Assembly: GCF_905221025.1 (NCBI RefSeq)
Contig: NZ_CAJNBL010000005.1
Location: 1 to 64,000, forward strand
Reading direction: 5' to 3'
DNA length: 64,000 nt
Source of the DNA: Candidatus Nitrotoga fabula
GTDB taxonomy: Bacteria > Pseudomonadota > Gammaproteobacteria > Burkholderiales > Gallionellaceae
The first letter of the stretch is position 1. Each line of letters begins with the position of its first letter. A program made the position numbers and the translations under genes. Shown piece by piece: positions 8,172-19,766 of this stretch. The notes under the pieces were generated by a model. It ran no database searches. It saw only the letters and a list, made by a program, of their open reading frames with translations, and had not been told where the DNA came from.

Positions 8172-9382
8172 CAGGGTCTGGCCCCGGGATACGGCGGCGC
8201 TTTTCCGGCGCTGCCGCCGTTTGCCGGCCTGCGCGGCGCTGGCGCAGCCGTTTCCGGAACCGGTGCGGTCAGGATTTGCGCGGTCAGGTGATAGCGCTCG
8301 CTGCCGGGCAGGTCGCCCTTGGTCAACGGCGAACGGAAATTGGCGTCGCGCAGCAGACGGGAGTTTTCAAACAGCGCGATCAGGCGCGAGGATGACCCGG
8401 TTTCCCCCTGGATTTGCAGTTCGCTGCCCTTGAGGCTGAACTGCTGCACCCAGGTATCGTCCGGCAGCAGGCGCGACAGCTCGTTCAGCAGCACGACCAG
8501 CGGCGGGGCGAACTGCTTTTTCAGCAGCATGAAGTTGTACTCGGCAGCCAGCTTTTCCTGCTCGCGCCGCAATGCGTCGATCTCCATTGCCCGCTGCTTG
8601 GCCCGGTCCACGACGGGCAGCAATGCCAGCACGGCCTCGCGCTTCTGCCAGACCGGAATGGCCAGGGCGGCTGCGCCCACCAGCAATGCCAGCAGAAGCA
8701 GGCCGGGATGGATGCTGCGCGACCGGGTCTGGGGCTGGGGCGTGTTACGCCCGGCCGGCATCAGGTTCATGCTGGCGCCGCCGGGCACAGCCGTGCCCGC
8801 CGCATACGCGGCAGTGGCCGTGGCTCCCCAGCTCGCCAGCAGGTTCAGCAGACCGTCCATCTCCGCGCGCGGTACTGCCACCAGCCTGAGACTGATCCGG
8901 TTGTTCTGGTTGTCCACGCGCAACACACGAAAATCGAAGTACACCTGCTCTGCCTTGAACGGGGTATGGCGATCCATTTCAAACCCCAGCACCTGACGCA
9001 GGTTTTTGGCTGCCGCAAGTGGCAGCTCGACCTGTTTCGTCAGACACTGCGCGGGACTGAGCCACAGTGCAACCGCCTCGTCGCGCTTGCGCAGCTTGCT
9101 GAAAAGGCTGCGGAAGGCAGCGCCATCGGCATCCGGGCTGCCGGGCTGGCGCTCAATCCGTCCCTGCTCGGCCAGGCTGCCCTGCAGCCAGCGCTGCAGC
9201 ACGATGGAGCGCGGAGTCATCTCGATCAGCAGCGCATCCGCGTCACTCGCACCGGGCTGGCGCAGCCAGGAAGGCAACAGCGCGGCGAGTTCATTCGTCC
9301 ACCAGCGCCAGAAGCGGCCTGCGGCGGAATTCTTGTCTAAAGCAAGGCGCGGCAGGCGCGCAGCCGATAATTTATTTCTCAT
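8171..9382 (-). CDS. gspL: Type II secretion protein GspL (PilM/PilN-like)
   Basis: The 403-residue protein has a cytoplasmic actin-like portion (residues about 60-210, with LSPAQCLTKQVELPLAAAKNLRQVLGFEMDRHTPF in sections). A single membrane helix lies near 230-250 (LLLLALLVGAAALAIPVW), followed by a periplasmic coiled coil and PilN-like domain. GspL recruits the GspE ATPase to the membrane. Its ATG lacks a clear ribosome site and lies 303 bases after gspK, an unusually wide gap for this operon. Confidence 0.85.
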   Translation of the reverse strand: MRNKLSAARLPRLALDKNSAAGRFWRWWTNELAALLPSWLRQPGASDADALLIEMTPRSIVLQRWLQGSLAEQGRIERQPGSPDADGAAFRSLFSKLRKRDEAVALWLSPAQCLTKQVELPLAAAKNLRQVLGFEMDRHTPFKAEQVYFDFRVLRVDNQNNRISLRLVAVPRAEMDGLLNLLASWGATATAAYAAGTAVPGGASMNLMPAGRNTPQPQTRSRSIHPGLLLLALLVGAAALAIPVWQKREAVLALLPVVDRAKQRAMEIDALRREQEKLAAEYNFMLLKKQFAPPLVVLLNELSRLLPDDTWVQQFSLKGSELQIQGETGSSSRLIALFENSRLLRDANFRSPLTKGDLPGSERYHLTAQILTAPVPETAAPAPRRPANGGSAGKAPPYPGARP

Positions 9383-9685
9383 GTAAAGCGTATGGCTCGC
9401 ATCGGACCTGTCCTGTATCCCTGATGCCGGCTCAGCGGCGGCTTGCCCGCCACCGGCGGTGCATGGGCACGGCAGGTCTTGTCGTTATTATTTCCGGGTA
9501 TCCGTCCGGCAAGGGTGCATATCGGGTTGCCGCGCGCGGCTGCCCGGAGCATTCATGCCGGTCGGGGTTGATTCCCGACAAAGTGTCGGAACCGGCCTGC
9601 ATGCCAAACCAGGGGAGGCAATCCTGCTCTCCTGCTCCTTAAGTCCGCACAAACCGCAAAGGGTTCCCTTGCGCGCGAATTATTT
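9383..9685. other. Gap inside the gsp operon with a hairpin
   Basis: No convincing gene lies in these 303 bases. A compact inverted repeat (CCGACA at 9575-9580, TGTCGG at 9584-9589, with TTC/GAA flanks) can fold in the mRNA. It has no U-tract, so it is more likely a processing or stability element than a terminator. Confidence 0.5.
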
Positions 9686-10642
9686 TTAATAACTGAATCC
9701 GGCTCCATCCCGATGGACTCCATCCTGATAAACCAGAGGCCTCGGGGCAGCCTGGCCTTCCTTCCAGGAATAGAAAGTGGTCTTGCGCGCGGCGCCGGGA
9801 TTTACGCCTGCGATCGTTTCCCGCACGAAACGCGTGCCATCCGGCAACGCCGCCTCGGCGCGGATACTATACACGGAACCTTCGCTTCCCGCCACTACGG
9901 TGGCCTGGGCCATGAACGGGGGGGGCGGCAGGTTTTTTATCAGGGCATCCTGGCGCGCAACCAGATACATATCCACGATTTCCGGGGTGGCGCCAGCCAG
10001 CGCAAGCAGCACCTGCCGCGGCGCAATTGCGGCGTTGACTCCCGGCTGGCGGGAATCTACCGTCAGCGCGCCTTCCAGGCTGGCATACAGGGCCGGGGTC
10101 ATCCCCAGCACCCGCTGCAATTCCTCGATGTTTTCAAATGGGGCATTGGTCGGGCGGAACGGCAGGCCGGCCGCCTGGTATTGCGCGGCCTCGGCACCCC
10201 TGGGCCGTGGCAGTTCGTCCTCGTCGCGCCAGTCCACGATCGCATCGGTCAGCACCACGCTTTGTTCTTCGGTCAGCCCGACGCTTTTCAGCAGTCCCTT
10301 CAGCAAGTCGTCGGTTGCGGTGTTGAGGTCGATCTTGCCGGTCACATCCAGCATCGTGACCGTTACCCGGGCATCTCCGAATTCCCACTGGCGCGCCAGG
10401 CCGTCGCCCCGCCATCGCTGCATGTCGACCGGTGGCCGGAACGCTTCATAGAGCGCGCGCTGCACTCCCGCATCCGCCGCCGCCTCGGCGCGCGCCTGCG
10501 CGGACAGGTTCTGCCCGAGCCGGGTATCCGTGCGCATGCTGTAGACAAAGCTGGCGGCAATCACTGTCAGCAGCGTGGTTGCCCACAGCACCAGCACCAG
10601 GGCGATTCCGCGCTGCCGTTTTTTCCGGTTCATGATTTTCAT
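9686..10642 (-). CDS. gspK: Type II secretion minor pseudopilin GspK
   Basis: The 318-residue protein has the pseudopilin leader ending in RQRG followed by IALVLVLWATTLLTVIAASF, so it would be cut by prepilin peptidase after Gly. A large globular domain includes the helix-hairpin-helix-like GKIDLNTATDDLLKGLL and the acidic DAIVDWRDEDE calcium-binding region typical of GspK. GspK is the tip pseudopilin and works with GspI and GspJ. Its ATG overlaps the gspJ stop (ATGA). Confidence 0.92.
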   Translation of the reverse strand: MKIMNRKKRQRGIALVLVLWATTLLTVIAASFVYSMRTDTRLGQNLSAQARAEAAADAGVQRALYEAFRPPVDMQRWRGDGLARQWEFGDARVTVTMLDVTGKIDLNTATDDLLKGLLKSVGLTEEQSVVLTDAIVDWRDEDELPRPRGAEAAQYQAAGLPFRPTNAPFENIEELQRVLGMTPALYASLEGALTVDSRQPGVNAAIAPRQVLLALAGATPEIVDMYLVARQDALIKNLPPPPFMAQATVVAGSEGSVYSIRAEAALPDGTRFVRETIAGVNPGAARKTTFYSWKEGQAAPRPLVYQDGVHRDGAGFSY

Positions 10643-11319
10643 TCACTCACGCAGCGATTGGCAAGGTTGTCCCACATGCAGCCGGTATCCATCCCGATCA
10701 GGGGCGCCACCACCAGATCCGGAAAAGGCCGGCCATCACTGAAGCGCAGCCGGAGGCGGATCAGCAGGGGCAGCCGCTGCTGGGTGTCGCGGATGCCCCA
10801 CTGTTCCTGCCAGTATGGCGGGGAGTCTTTACTGTCTGCGCCAAAATAGGCAAAGCTGAGTTCTTCCACCTGCTCCGCCAGCACGATAGGCTCGGCCTGC
10901 GCCAGAGGGTTGAAATCCACGCTGTTGACATCCGGCATCGCGGTTCTCATGACCAGCTGTCCGGGGCCTTCTTCGTTCCGCGCCAGGTCGAGCCCGATCT
11001 GAAACAGTCCTCCCGGCCCCGAGCGCACCGAAAGCGGCGCGACCATCCGGATGAAGCCGGGCTGGCCGATGAACGCCAGGTTCATGTCCGGTTTTTTTTT
11101 CCATTTGTACGGAATCGCCTGGCTCAGCTCGCGCCGCAAAAAACCCTGCAACGCGGACAGGTGCGCCGATTTTTCCACCCGCGCCTCTCCTGCGTCCCAG
11201 CTGCGGGCACCCAGCCGCATGCCGGCAAACAGCAAGGCCAGGATAAAACCGAGCAGCGACATGGCAATCAGCAGCTCAAGCAGGGTAAAGCCGGCAACGC
11301 GGCCGTTGCGGGTATTCAA
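10639..11319 (-). CDS. gspJ: Type II secretion minor pseudopilin GspJ
   Basis: The 226-residue pseudopilin has the cleavage motif VAG|FTLLELLIAMSLLGF. Its start codon is TTG at 11319, overlapping the TGA stop of gspI (sequence TTTTGA), so translation is probably coupled. The globular part contains GARSWDAGEARVEKSAHLSAL and RLPLLIRLRLRFSDGRPFPDL, consistent with GspJ. It caps the pseudopilus with GspI and GspK. Confidence 0.9.
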   Translation of the reverse strand: MNTRNGRVAGFTLLELLIAMSLLGFILALLFAGMRLGARSWDAGEARVEKSAHLSALQGFLRRELSQAIPYKWKKKPDMNLAFIGQPGFIRMVAPLSVRSGPGGLFQIGLDLARNEEGPGQLVMRTAMPDVNSVDFNPLAQAEPIVLAEQVEELSFAYFGADSKDSPPYWQEQWGIRDTQQRLPLLIRLRLRFSDGRPFPDLVVAPLIGMDTGCMWDNLANRCVSE

Positions 11320-11768
11320 AACGCTGCCCCGCTAGCCAGGCGCAGCGTGGCCAGCGTGGCCAGGCGCGGTTTTTCTGCATCGCCCCACTGCACCTCGACT
11401 TCCACCAGCAGGAGCGACACCGGCATGAGCGGAACCGGCTGCCCGGTCTGGGAGATCTGGGCGGCTTCCCCGGAAATCTGCATCTGGGGCTCCCAGTACG
11501 GACGGATGCGGACGAACCAGCGGTGGCCCGATTCATACTCGCCAAAACTTTCGCCCGACTTCAGCGGCGTCTCGATACCGACGGTCGCCAACCTGCTTTG
11601 CGCCAGCAGCATGGCCTGCTGGTATTCGTCCACGTTACGCGCGTTGCGCAGGCCGCCGGAAAAAATCCGCATCGACACCCCCAGGATCAGCGACAGGATG
11701 ACGAACGCCACCAGCACTTCCAGCAGGGAAAAACCGCGGCGGGTTCTGTGCGTGCGGGGAGAAGTCAT
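11316..11768 (-). CDS. gspI: Type II secretion minor pseudopilin GspI
   Basis: The protein has the prepilin motif RRG|FSLLEVLVAFVILSLILG. The ATG at 11768 gives a short leader of 12 residues and 150 residues in total. A TTG at 11831 overlapping the gspH stop (TTGA) would add 21 residues. Neighbouring genes use TTG coupling, so the upstream start cannot be dismissed, but the short leader is normal for pseudopilins. GspI nucleates the tip complex with GspJ and GspK. Confidence 0.85.
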   Translation of the reverse strand: MTSPRTHRTRRGFSLLEVLVAFVILSLILGVSMRIFSGGLRNARNVDEYQQAMLLAQSRLATVGIETPLKSGESFGEYESGHRWFVRIRPYWEPQMQISGEAAQISQTGQPVPLMPVSLLLVEVEVQWGDAEKPRLATLATLRLASGAAF

Positions 11769-11827
11769 GCGCCGGCCTGCCATGCAGCCCAAGTTTTCGC
11801 AATGTCCGGGCGCAGCACGGGCAGCCT

Positions 11828-12283
11828 TCAATTGAGCACGGTGACCCGGCCGGTCAGCCAGTCCACGTTGATCTCGTATTTGCGCGTACCGGTGGCTACC
11901 GTGATGCGGCCGCCGTTGGAGCTTCCGTCCGGATAGAAACGGATCGCGCCCATCCCGTCCGGCCGCAGGTCGGACTGGGCGGTGACCAGGGTATAGACCA
12001 GGCTGGCCGGCAGGTTGTAGCGCCGCCGGTCCCCGCTCACCATGAAATTGCGTTTTTCCACGTCCAGCACCAGTAGCGCCTCTTCTTTCTGCCTGACGGC
12101 CTCATTGCGCGCCTGGCGCAGGCCGGCCGCAATCTGCCGGGTTGCACCCTTGAGCTCGGTGCCGGGCTGGCCGGCAGAGAACATCGGCACGGCGAGACCG
12201 TAAACCAGCGCCAGCAGCAGCAGCACCACCAGCAGTTCCAGCAGGGTGAAGCCGGCACTGGCGCGAAGGGTTATTCTCCCCAA
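11828..12283 (-). CDS. gspH: Type II secretion minor pseudopilin GspH
   Basis: The 151-residue protein has the leader RASAG|FTLLELLVVLLLLALVYGLAVP, then ATRQIAAGLRQARNEAVRQ, a helix pattern usual for GspH/FimT. The only reasonable start is TTG at 12283, inside the last codons of gspG (13-base overlap). It contributes to the pseudopilus tip or tip-shaft joint. Confidence 0.88.
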   Translation of the reverse strand: MGRITLRASAGFTLLELLVVLLLLALVYGLAVPMFSAGQPGTELKGATRQIAAGLRQARNEAVRQKEEALLVLDVEKRNFMVSGDRRRYNLPASLVYTLVTAQSDLRPDGMGAIRFYPDGSSNGGRITVATGTRKYEINVDWLTGRVTVLN

Positions 12284-12726
12284 TTATTGATATCCTGGTT
12301 TTCTCCTTCTCCACCTTCCCGGTTATCCAGTCCCAGCGAGCTGAGGTCGTAATCCCGGGTGTTGTGCTGGCCGGGGGAAACGTACTGGTAATCGTTACCC
12401 CACGGATCCTTGGGCACGGTCTTGGCTCCCTTGACATAGGGGCCGTTCCAGCCGGTTGCCCCGGTCGGCGCCTCGATCAGCGCCGACAGTCCTTCCTGGG
12501 TGGTCGGGTAACGCCCGACTTCCAGCTTGAACAGTTCCAGGCTCTGCCCCAGCTGCTCAATCTGCAGTTTGCCGGTTTTGGTCTTCGAGGTTCCCAGGTA
12601 GTCCATCACCTTGGGACCGACCAGGCCGGCCAGCAGTCCGAGAATGACCAGCACGACCAGCAGTTCCAACAGGGTAAATCCCCTGTTTCGCGATATCCGG
12701 CTGATTGGGTTTATTCTTTTTGTCAT
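12271..12726 (-). CDS. gspG: Type II secretion major pseudopilin GspG
   Basis: The 151-residue major pseudopilin has the cleavage site NRG|FTLLELLVVLVILGLLAGLVGP. The C-terminal calcium-site region shows YPTTQEGLSALIEAPTG, WNGPYVKG, DPWGNDYQYVSPGQH and DLSSLGLDN. GspG polymerises to the pseudopilus piston. The ATG has GGAGAG upstream. It is expected to be the most abundant product of the operon. Confidence 0.95.
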   Translation of the reverse strand: MTKRINPISRISRNRGFTLLELLVVLVILGLLAGLVGPKVMDYLGTSKTKTGKLQIEQLGQSLELFKLEVGRYPTTQEGLSALIEAPTGATGWNGPYVKGAKTVPKDPWGNDYQYVSPGQHNTRDYDLSSLGLDNREGGEGENQDINNWGE

Positions 12727-12802
12727 GAGTTCTCTCCAAATATATAGTCTGTTTTAAATTTCTGCCTGCGAGCTTCCGTGCCGCCCCCGTTTCTCCTGCT
12801 GC

Positions 12803-14023
12803 TTACATGGCCAGATCGTTGACGCTGAGGATGGCGAGCAGGATCGACATGATGATGCCGCCGATCAGCAGGCCCAGCCCGAGGATCAGCACCGGCTCCA
12901 TCAGGCTTAGCATACGCTTGACCGTGGTTTGCACCTCATTGTCATATACATCGGCAATGCGTAGCAACATTTCTTCGAGCTGGCCGGTTTCTTCGCCCAC
13001 CACGACCATGTGGACCGCGAGCTTGGGAAACAGGCCGGTTTCCATCATCGGCTTGCCCAGCCCCAGCCCTTCCTTGAGCTGGCTGGCCACATGGTCCAGC
13101 CCGGCCGCCATCACGCTGTTGCCCAGGGTTTCCTTGATAATGTAGAGCGCGTTCAGCAGCGTGACTCCATTGCCGAGCAGGGTGCCCAGGCTGCGGCTGA
13201 AGCGAGCCACTTCGATCTTGGACACCAGATCTCCCACCAGCGGCAGGCGCAGCAGAACGCCATCCCAGCGGTAGCGGCTGGCAGGATTGGCCAGCTGCTG
13301 GCGCACCAGCAGGTATATGGCAAACCCGCCGAGCAGCAGCATCCACCAGTCCTGGCGGATGAATTCGCCCGCGCTGATCACGATCTGCGTCGGCAGCGGC
13401 AGGGTTTTGCCGGATTGCTCGAACATCTGGGAAAACTGCGGCACCACGAATACCAGCAGCAGCATGACCGAGCTCACCGCTACCAGCATCAGGATCACCG
13501 GATAGATCAGGGCGGAGGTTACGGTCTGCTTGAGCGCGCGCGCGCGCGCCATGAATTCGGTGATGCGCGTCAGTACCGGGCCCAGCGCGCCGCCCGCCTC
13601 TCCGGCGCGCACCATGTTGAGGTAGAAGCGGGAAAACACGCCCTTCTGCGCCTCCATCGCCGCGGACAGCGAGGCGCCGCCGCGCACGTCGTCCCGCACC
13701 TGGACCAGCAGGTTGCGCACCTTTTCATTCTCGGAAAGTTCCACCAGGATTTCCAGGGCGCGGTCCAGCGGCAACCCGGCATGGAGCAGCGTTGCAATTT
13801 CGCTGGTGAACGTGGCGATCTCGGCCTGGCTGAGCCGTTTCGGGCGCAGCCAGGCAAACGAAGTGCCTGCCGCGCTGTGCACTTCCCGCGCCTGTTCCAC
13901 CAGGATCGGGATATAGCCCATGCCCTGCAGGCGCTCTGCCACCACCTCGCTGCTGCGGGCTTCCATTTCGCCTTCGAGCGTTTCGCCGTCTGCGGCAACC
14001 GCGTTGTACCGGAACATTGGCAA
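12803..14023 (-). CDS. gspF: Type II secretion inner-membrane platform protein GspF
   Basis: The 406-residue protein has two T2SSF domains (about 70-195 and 270-395), each with membrane helices (SALIYPVILMLVAVSSVMLLLVF in part; a central helix near 235; a C-terminal GLGLLIGGIIMSILLAILS). GspF is the polytopic core of the platform that contacts GspE. TTG at 14023 is favoured over ATG at 14017 because GGGAGAG within the gspE end is better spaced from it. Only two bases separate it from the gspE stop. Confidence 0.93.
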   Translation of the reverse strand: MPMFRYNAVAADGETLEGEMEARSSEVVAERLQGMGYIPILVEQAREVHSAAGTSFAWLRPKRLSQAEIATFTSEIATLLHAGLPLDRALEILVELSENEKVRNLLVQVRDDVRGGASLSAAMEAQKGVFSRFYLNMVRAGEAGGALGPVLTRITEFMARARALKQTVTSALIYPVILMLVAVSSVMLLLVFVVPQFSQMFEQSGKTLPLPTQIVISAGEFIRQDWWMLLLGGFAIYLLVRQQLANPASRYRWDGVLLRLPLVGDLVSKIEVARFSRSLGTLLGNGVTLLNALYIIKETLGNSVMAAGLDHVASQLKEGLGLGKPMMETGLFPKLAVHMVVVGEETGQLEEMLLRIADVYDNEVQTTVKRMLSLMEPVLILGLGLLIGGIIMSILLAILSVNDLAM

Positions 14024-14025
14024 GG

Positions 14026-15723
<1,698 letters not shown>

Positions 15724-15841
15724 CTGGATGCTTTCTATACGAAAAAGTACGAAAATGGTATCACGAACGCGCCGCTCCTTCCCTGCGGCCCGCCCTGAAA
15801 TTCACTATGATGCGCAACCCGCTGCAAAGTTCGCCCGGCCG

Positions 15842-16564
15842 CTAGGAATACGACAGCAGCAGGCGGTATCCTGCCGGTTTGAGGTCTTCCGTGTCCAGGT
15901 ACAGTTCAATGGCAATTTCCTCGCTGGGCGGGATTCCCTGTTTTGCATCCTGCTCCGGCCTGAGATACTCGTCCGGAGTAAAGGTGCGGCGCGCCAGCGC
16001 CTCATCGGAAGTATCGGTCAGGGTCAGCTCAAGATCGGGATAGCTTTGGGCATGAGTCGCACGGTTATGCAGAATGGCATACAGCGTGACGATGGCCGGC
16101 TGCTTCGGCGCAGATTCCATCGCAGAGGACACGATACGCAGCTGGCCGAGATCCTGCGGGAGCGGGAGGGTGCAGCCTAGCAGCCGGCAGTAGCCAACAA
16201 TGGCAGGCCGGGCAGCCGGCAGGTATGCGGCGAGCCCGTTGCGAAACAGATACAGCGCCTGCGCTGCGACCAGCAGCGCCATGACCAGCGCGGCCACCCC
16301 CCACTTCGGCTGGAATCCGGCATGTCTGTCCTGTGCCGATCCGGCTGCGGCGGTTTCGACCCCTGCTACGCGGAGGGTGGCGTGAAACGGGACGTCCGTT
16401 TCACGCTGCACGGGCACAGGTTGCTGCTCAACCTGCTGCGTTTGAATCGCATTGAACACCGTCCGGCAGCAGCCGCAACGCACGGTTCCCTGGCATGCAT
16501 CCAGCTGCTCCCGGGTGACCCGGAAGCGCGTGCCGCACTGCGGGCAGCGGGTAACGGCAGTCAA
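15842..16564 (-). CDS. Zinc-ribbon membrane protein (MJ0042/DUF3426 type)
   Basis: From TTG at 16564 the product has 240 residues. It opens with a zinc ribbon (TRCPQCGTRFRV ... RCGCCRTVFNA), then a variable linker. A membrane helix follows (WGVAALVMALLVAAQALYL), and then a C-terminal extracytoplasmic domain with LRIVSSAMESAP and LELTLTDTSDEALARRTF of the DUF3426 kind. The TTG overlaps the TGA stop of prmA (TTGA), so the two are probably translationally coupled. Function is unknown; the same neighbour of prmA occurs across betaproteobacteria. Confidence 0.8.
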   Translation of the reverse strand: MTAVTRCPQCGTRFRVTREQLDACQGTVRCGCCRTVFNAIQTQQVEQQPVPVQRETDVPFHATLRVAGVETAAAGSAQDRHAGFQPKWGVAALVMALLVAAQALYLFRNGLAAYLPAARPAIVGYCRLLGCTLPLPQDLGQLRIVSSAMESAPKQPAIVTLYAILHNRATHAQSYPDLELTLTDTSDEALARRTFTPDEYLRPEQDAKQGIPPSEEIAIELYLDTEDLKPAGYRLLLSYS

Positions 16565-17451
16565 CGCTTCTTTCCCGAGATACAGGCCCAGCCTTCTTCC
16601 ACGGTGGGCGGGCCGCAGTCGAACCACTGCCCGTAGATTCCGGCCACATCCGCAGCCTGTTCGCCGAGTATGCCCGACAGCACGATCTGTCCGCCATCAC
16701 GGGTCAGGCTGGCCAGCAGGGGCGCAAGCACCTTGAGCGGGTTGGTAAGAATATTGGCGACCACGATATCTGCGGGTTGCGGTGTAGCCTGGTCCGCCTG
16801 GAAAAATTGCGCATCGACCTGGTTGAGCCGGGCATTGTCCCGGCTGGCCTGCACCGCCTGGGGGTCCACGTCCACGCCTGTTGCACGGGCTGCACCCAGC
16901 TTGAGCGCGGCAATGGCCAGAATGCCGGAGCCGCAGCCATAATCCAGTACCGATTCCCCGCCGCGCAGGTTCTGGTCGAGCCAGCGCAGGCACAGGCGGG
17001 TAGTGGGGTGGCTCCCGGTGCCGAAGGCCAGACCGGGGTCGAGCGTGATATTGATGGCAGCCGCATCATGCGGACTATGCCAGGTGGGAACGATCCACAG
17101 GCGCTCAGAGATGCGGATCGGGCTGAACTGCGCCTGCGTCATGCGCACCCAGTCGTTGTCGGGCAGGATGGCGGTGGTATAGGCGGGAATCTGCTCCAGC
17201 CCGATGGCGCGTGCCGCTTGCTGCACCACGGCATCAGGCTGTGCGCCTTCCTCCAGCAGCGCGGTAATCCGGTTATGCGGCCAGAGATGGGGCGCAGGCT
17301 CGCCCGGTTCACCGAACATGGCCTGTTCCTGCGGGGTATCGGCATCGGCATCAAGTATGTCCACCGCCAGCGCACCCAGGTCGAGCAGGGCTTCGCTCAG
17401 CCCCTCGGCCTGATCAGCAGGTGCGGAGATCGTCAGCGTAAGCCAGGCCAT
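16561..17451 (-). CDS. prmA: Ribosomal protein L11 methyltransferase
   Basis: The 296-residue enzyme methylates lysines and the N-terminus of ribosomal protein L11 using S-adenosylmethionine. Family hallmarks are the opening MAWLTLTISAPADQAEGLSEALLDLGA, DPGLAFGTGSHPTTRLCLRWL and the SAM motif VLDYGCGSGILAIAALKLGA. IVVANILTNPLKVLAP carries the NPL-type substrate motif. It follows accC with one intervening base and precedes the zinc-ribbon gene. Confidence 0.96.
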   Translation of the reverse strand: MAWLTLTISAPADQAEGLSEALLDLGALAVDILDADADTPQEQAMFGEPGEPAPHLWPHNRITALLEEGAQPDAVVQQAARAIGLEQIPAYTTAILPDNDWVRMTQAQFSPIRISERLWIVPTWHSPHDAAAINITLDPGLAFGTGSHPTTRLCLRWLDQNLRGGESVLDYGCGSGILAIAALKLGAARATGVDVDPQAVQASRDNARLNQVDAQFFQADQATPQPADIVVANILTNPLKVLAPLLASLTRDGGQIVLSGILGEQAADVAGIYGQWFDCGPPTVEEGWACISGKKR

Positions 17452-17452
17452 G

Positions 17453-18808
17453 TCATTTTACCTTGATGCGTTCGGCCAGCTTGTGTTCCAGATAATGGAT
17501 GCTCGTCCCTCCGCGCAGGAAAGCGGCGTCCTGCATCAGTTCGCGGTGCAGTTGCAGGTTGGTCTCAATGCCTTCCACCGCCATTTCGGACAGGGCGGTA
17601 TGCATGCGTGCGATCGCCTGCTGGCGGGTGTCGCCGTAGGCTATGATCTTGCCGATCATCGAATCATAGTGAGGCGGCACAAAATAATTGGCATACACGT
17701 GCGAGTCCACACGGATGCCCGGCCCCCCCGGCGTATGCCAGGTGGTAATGCGGCCGGCCGATGGCGTGAATTTGTACGGGTGTTCCGCGTTGATGCGGCA
17801 TTCGACGGCATGTCCCCTGAGGTTCACATCGCTTTGCTTGAAACCGAGTTTCTCCCCGGCGGCCACCCGGATCTGCTGCTGCACGATATCTATGCCGGTA
17901 ATCATTTCGCTGACCGGATGCTCCACCTGCAGACGGGTGTTCATTTCAATGAAGAAAAATTCTTCGTTTTCATACAGGAATTCAAATGTGCCTGCTCCAC
18001 GATAGCCGATCTTGCGGCAGGCTGCGGCGCAGCGCTCTCCAATTTTGTTGCGCAGGCGTGTATTGAGCAGGGGCGCCGGGGCTTCTTCCAGGACTTTCTG
18101 GTGGCGGCGCTGCATGGAGCAATCGCGCTCGCCCAGATAAACCGCATTGCCGTAGGAATCGGCCAGCACCTGAAATTCGATGTGGCGCGGGTTTTGCAGG
18201 AATTTTTCCATGTACACCATGGGGTTGTTGAATGCCGCCTGCGCCTCGCTGCGGGTCACAGACACCGCATTGAGCAGCGCAGCCTCGGTGTGCACCACGC
18301 GCATGCCGCGCCCGCCCCCGCCGCCCGCGGCCTTGATAATGACCGGATAGCCAATGCTGCGCGCAATCTTGGTCACTTCGGCCGGATTGTCCGGCAGCGC
18401 CCCGTCCACTCCGGGCACGCAGGGTATGCCAGCTTTTTTCATGGCGTTTTTGGCCGACACCTTGTCGCCCATCAGGCGGATGGTTTCCGGGCGCGGCCCG
18501 ATGAAAACAAACCCGCTTTTTTCCACGCGCTCGGCAAAGTCGGCATTTTCGGACAGGAATCCGTAACCCGGATGGATGGCCTGCGCATCCGTCACCTCGG
18601 CTGCGCTGATGATGGACGGAACGTGCAGGTAGCTCTGGTGCGACGCAGCCGGGCCGATGCACACCGATTCATCGGCCAGCTTGACATATTTGGCATCCGC
18701 ATCCGCCTCGGAATGCACAGCTACCGTCTTGATGCCCAGCTCGTGGCAGGCACGCTGGATGCGCAGGGCGATCTCTCCCCGGTTGGCGATCAGGATTTTT
18801 TCAAACAT
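17453..18808 (-). CDS. accC: Acetyl-CoA carboxylase biotin carboxylase subunit
   Basis: The 451-residue ATP-grasp enzyme carboxylates biotin on AccB, the first half-reaction of acetyl-CoA carboxylase in fatty-acid synthesis. It opens [20 protein letters not shown] and has the glycine-rich ATP loop [14 protein letters not shown]. The metal and catalytic region [19 protein letters not shown] and the C-terminal [19 protein letters not shown] are both present. It lies three bases after accB. Confidence 0.97.
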   Translation of the reverse strand: MFEKILIANRGEIALRIQRACHELGIKTVAVHSEADADAKYVKLADESVCIGPAASHQSYLHVPSIISAAEVTDAQAIHPGYGFLSENADFAERVEKSGFVFIGPRPETIRLMGDKVSAKNAMKKAGIPCVPGVDGALPDNPAEVTKIARSIGYPVIIKAAGGGGGRGMRVVHTEAALLNAVSVTRSEAQAAFNNPMVYMEKFLQNPRHIEFQVLADSYGNAVYLGERDCSMQRRHQKVLEEAPAPLLNTRLRNKIGERCAAACRKIGYRGAGTFEFLYENEEFFFIEMNTRLQVEHPVSEMITGIDIVQQQIRVAAGEKLGFKQSDVNLRGHAVECRINAEHPYKFTPSAGRITTWHTPGGPGIRVDSHVYANYFVPPHYDSMIGKIIAYGDTRQQAIARMHTALSEMAVEGIETNLQLHRELMQDAAFLRGGTSIHYLEHKLAERIKVK

Positions 18809-18811
18809 TGC

Positions 18812-19252
18812 TTAACTGATCACAAAAAGAGGTTGACCAAACTCAACCGGCTGGCCGCTTTCCACCAGAACCGCACTGATTACGCCATTCTGGTCCGCTT
18901 CGATTTCATTGAGCAGCTTCATCGCCTCGATGATGCACAGGGTATCGCCAGCGCTCACGTTCTGGCCTACCTCGACAAAAGGCTGGGCACCAGGAGAGGG
19001 ACTGCGGTAGAAGGTGCCGACCATCGGCGATTTCACAATATGGCCTTCCGGTTCAGCCGGTTGTTCCGGCGCTTCGGTCAATTGCGGAGGCGTGGCCAGC
19101 GCGGACAGCTGCTGGGGAGGCACGTACATCTGCTGCACGGTTGCCCCGGAGCGGACGATACGCACGCGCTCTTCGCCCTCGCTGATTTCCAGCTCGGCAA
19201 TGCCGGAGTTTTCCACCAGCTCGATCAAGGTTTTTATTTTTCGTAAATCCAC
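18812..19252 (-). CDS. accB: Biotin carboxyl carrier protein
   Basis: The 146-residue protein carries biotin on the lysine of EAMKL ([15 protein letters not shown]) in a C-terminal biotinyl domain. A flexible Pro/Ala-rich linker precedes it, and the N-terminal dimer segment is [23 protein letters not shown]. The start codon is GTG at 19252. It is cotranscribed with aroQ upstream (two bases apart) and accC downstream. Confidence 0.97.
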   Translation of the reverse strand: MDLRKIKTLIELVENSGIAELEISEGEERVRIVRSGATVQQMYVPPQQLSALATPPQLTEAPEQPAEPEGHIVKSPMVGTFYRSPSPGAQPFVEVGQNVSAGDTLCIIEAMKLLNEIEADQNGVISAVLVESGQPVEFGQPLFVIS

Positions 19253-19254
19253 GA

Positions 19255-19698
19255 CTAACTCCTGACAGAATATTGCAGCGCATAGCGCACTGCGAGTTCA
19301 TAACCGGTTGCACCCAAGCCGCTGATCACGCCAATCGCCAGATCGGAGAAATAGGATTCCCTGCGGAATGGTTCACGCGCAAACACATTGGAAAGATGAA
19401 CCTCAATAAAAGGAATAGAAACTGCCGCCAGCGCATCGCGCAATGCCACGCTGGTATGGGTAAAGGCGGCAGGGTTGATCACAATGAAACCGGTACCGTC
19501 CTGGCGCGCCGCATGGACACGTTCGATCAGGGCGGATTCGGAATTACTCTGGAAATGCAGCAGGTTTGCGCCGTGATTTTGCGCTAATTGCTGCAAATGG
19601 CTGTTAATTTCTTCTAAAGTAACGTGGCCGTACAACCCCGGCTCGCGACTGCCGAGCAGGTTCAGGTTAGGACCATGTAGAACCAGGATGGTTTTCAT
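19255..19698 (-). CDS. aroQ: 3-dehydroquinate dehydratase, type II
   Basis: The 147-residue shikimate-pathway enzyme dehydrates 3-dehydroquinate. Diagnostic motifs are [20 protein letters not shown] with the catalytic Tyr, [17 protein letters not shown] and [19 protein letters not shown] at 19698 is preferred to a TTG six codons upstream, because [11 protein letters not shown] is the usual family start. It heads the aroQ-accB-accC-prmA block. Confidence 0.95.
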   Translation of the reverse strand: MKTILVLHGPNLNLLGSREPGLYGHVTLEEINSHLQQLAQNHGANLLHFQSNSESALIERVHAARQDGTGFIVINPAAFTHTSVALRDALAAVSIPFIEVHLSNVFAREPFRRESYFSDLAIGVISGLGATGYELAVRYALQYSVRS

Positions 19699-19766
19699 GA
19701 GCACAGTTTGCCGCAAGTTAGAACCAATTGTACATGTTTTAACAGAAATTAAGTGAAATAAAAATT

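Noticed and set aside
17450-19246. A long open frame on the plus strand opposite accC and accB
   Set aside because: It lies wholly antisense to two well-recognised genes, has no known motif, and is explained by the codon pattern of a GC-rich gene.
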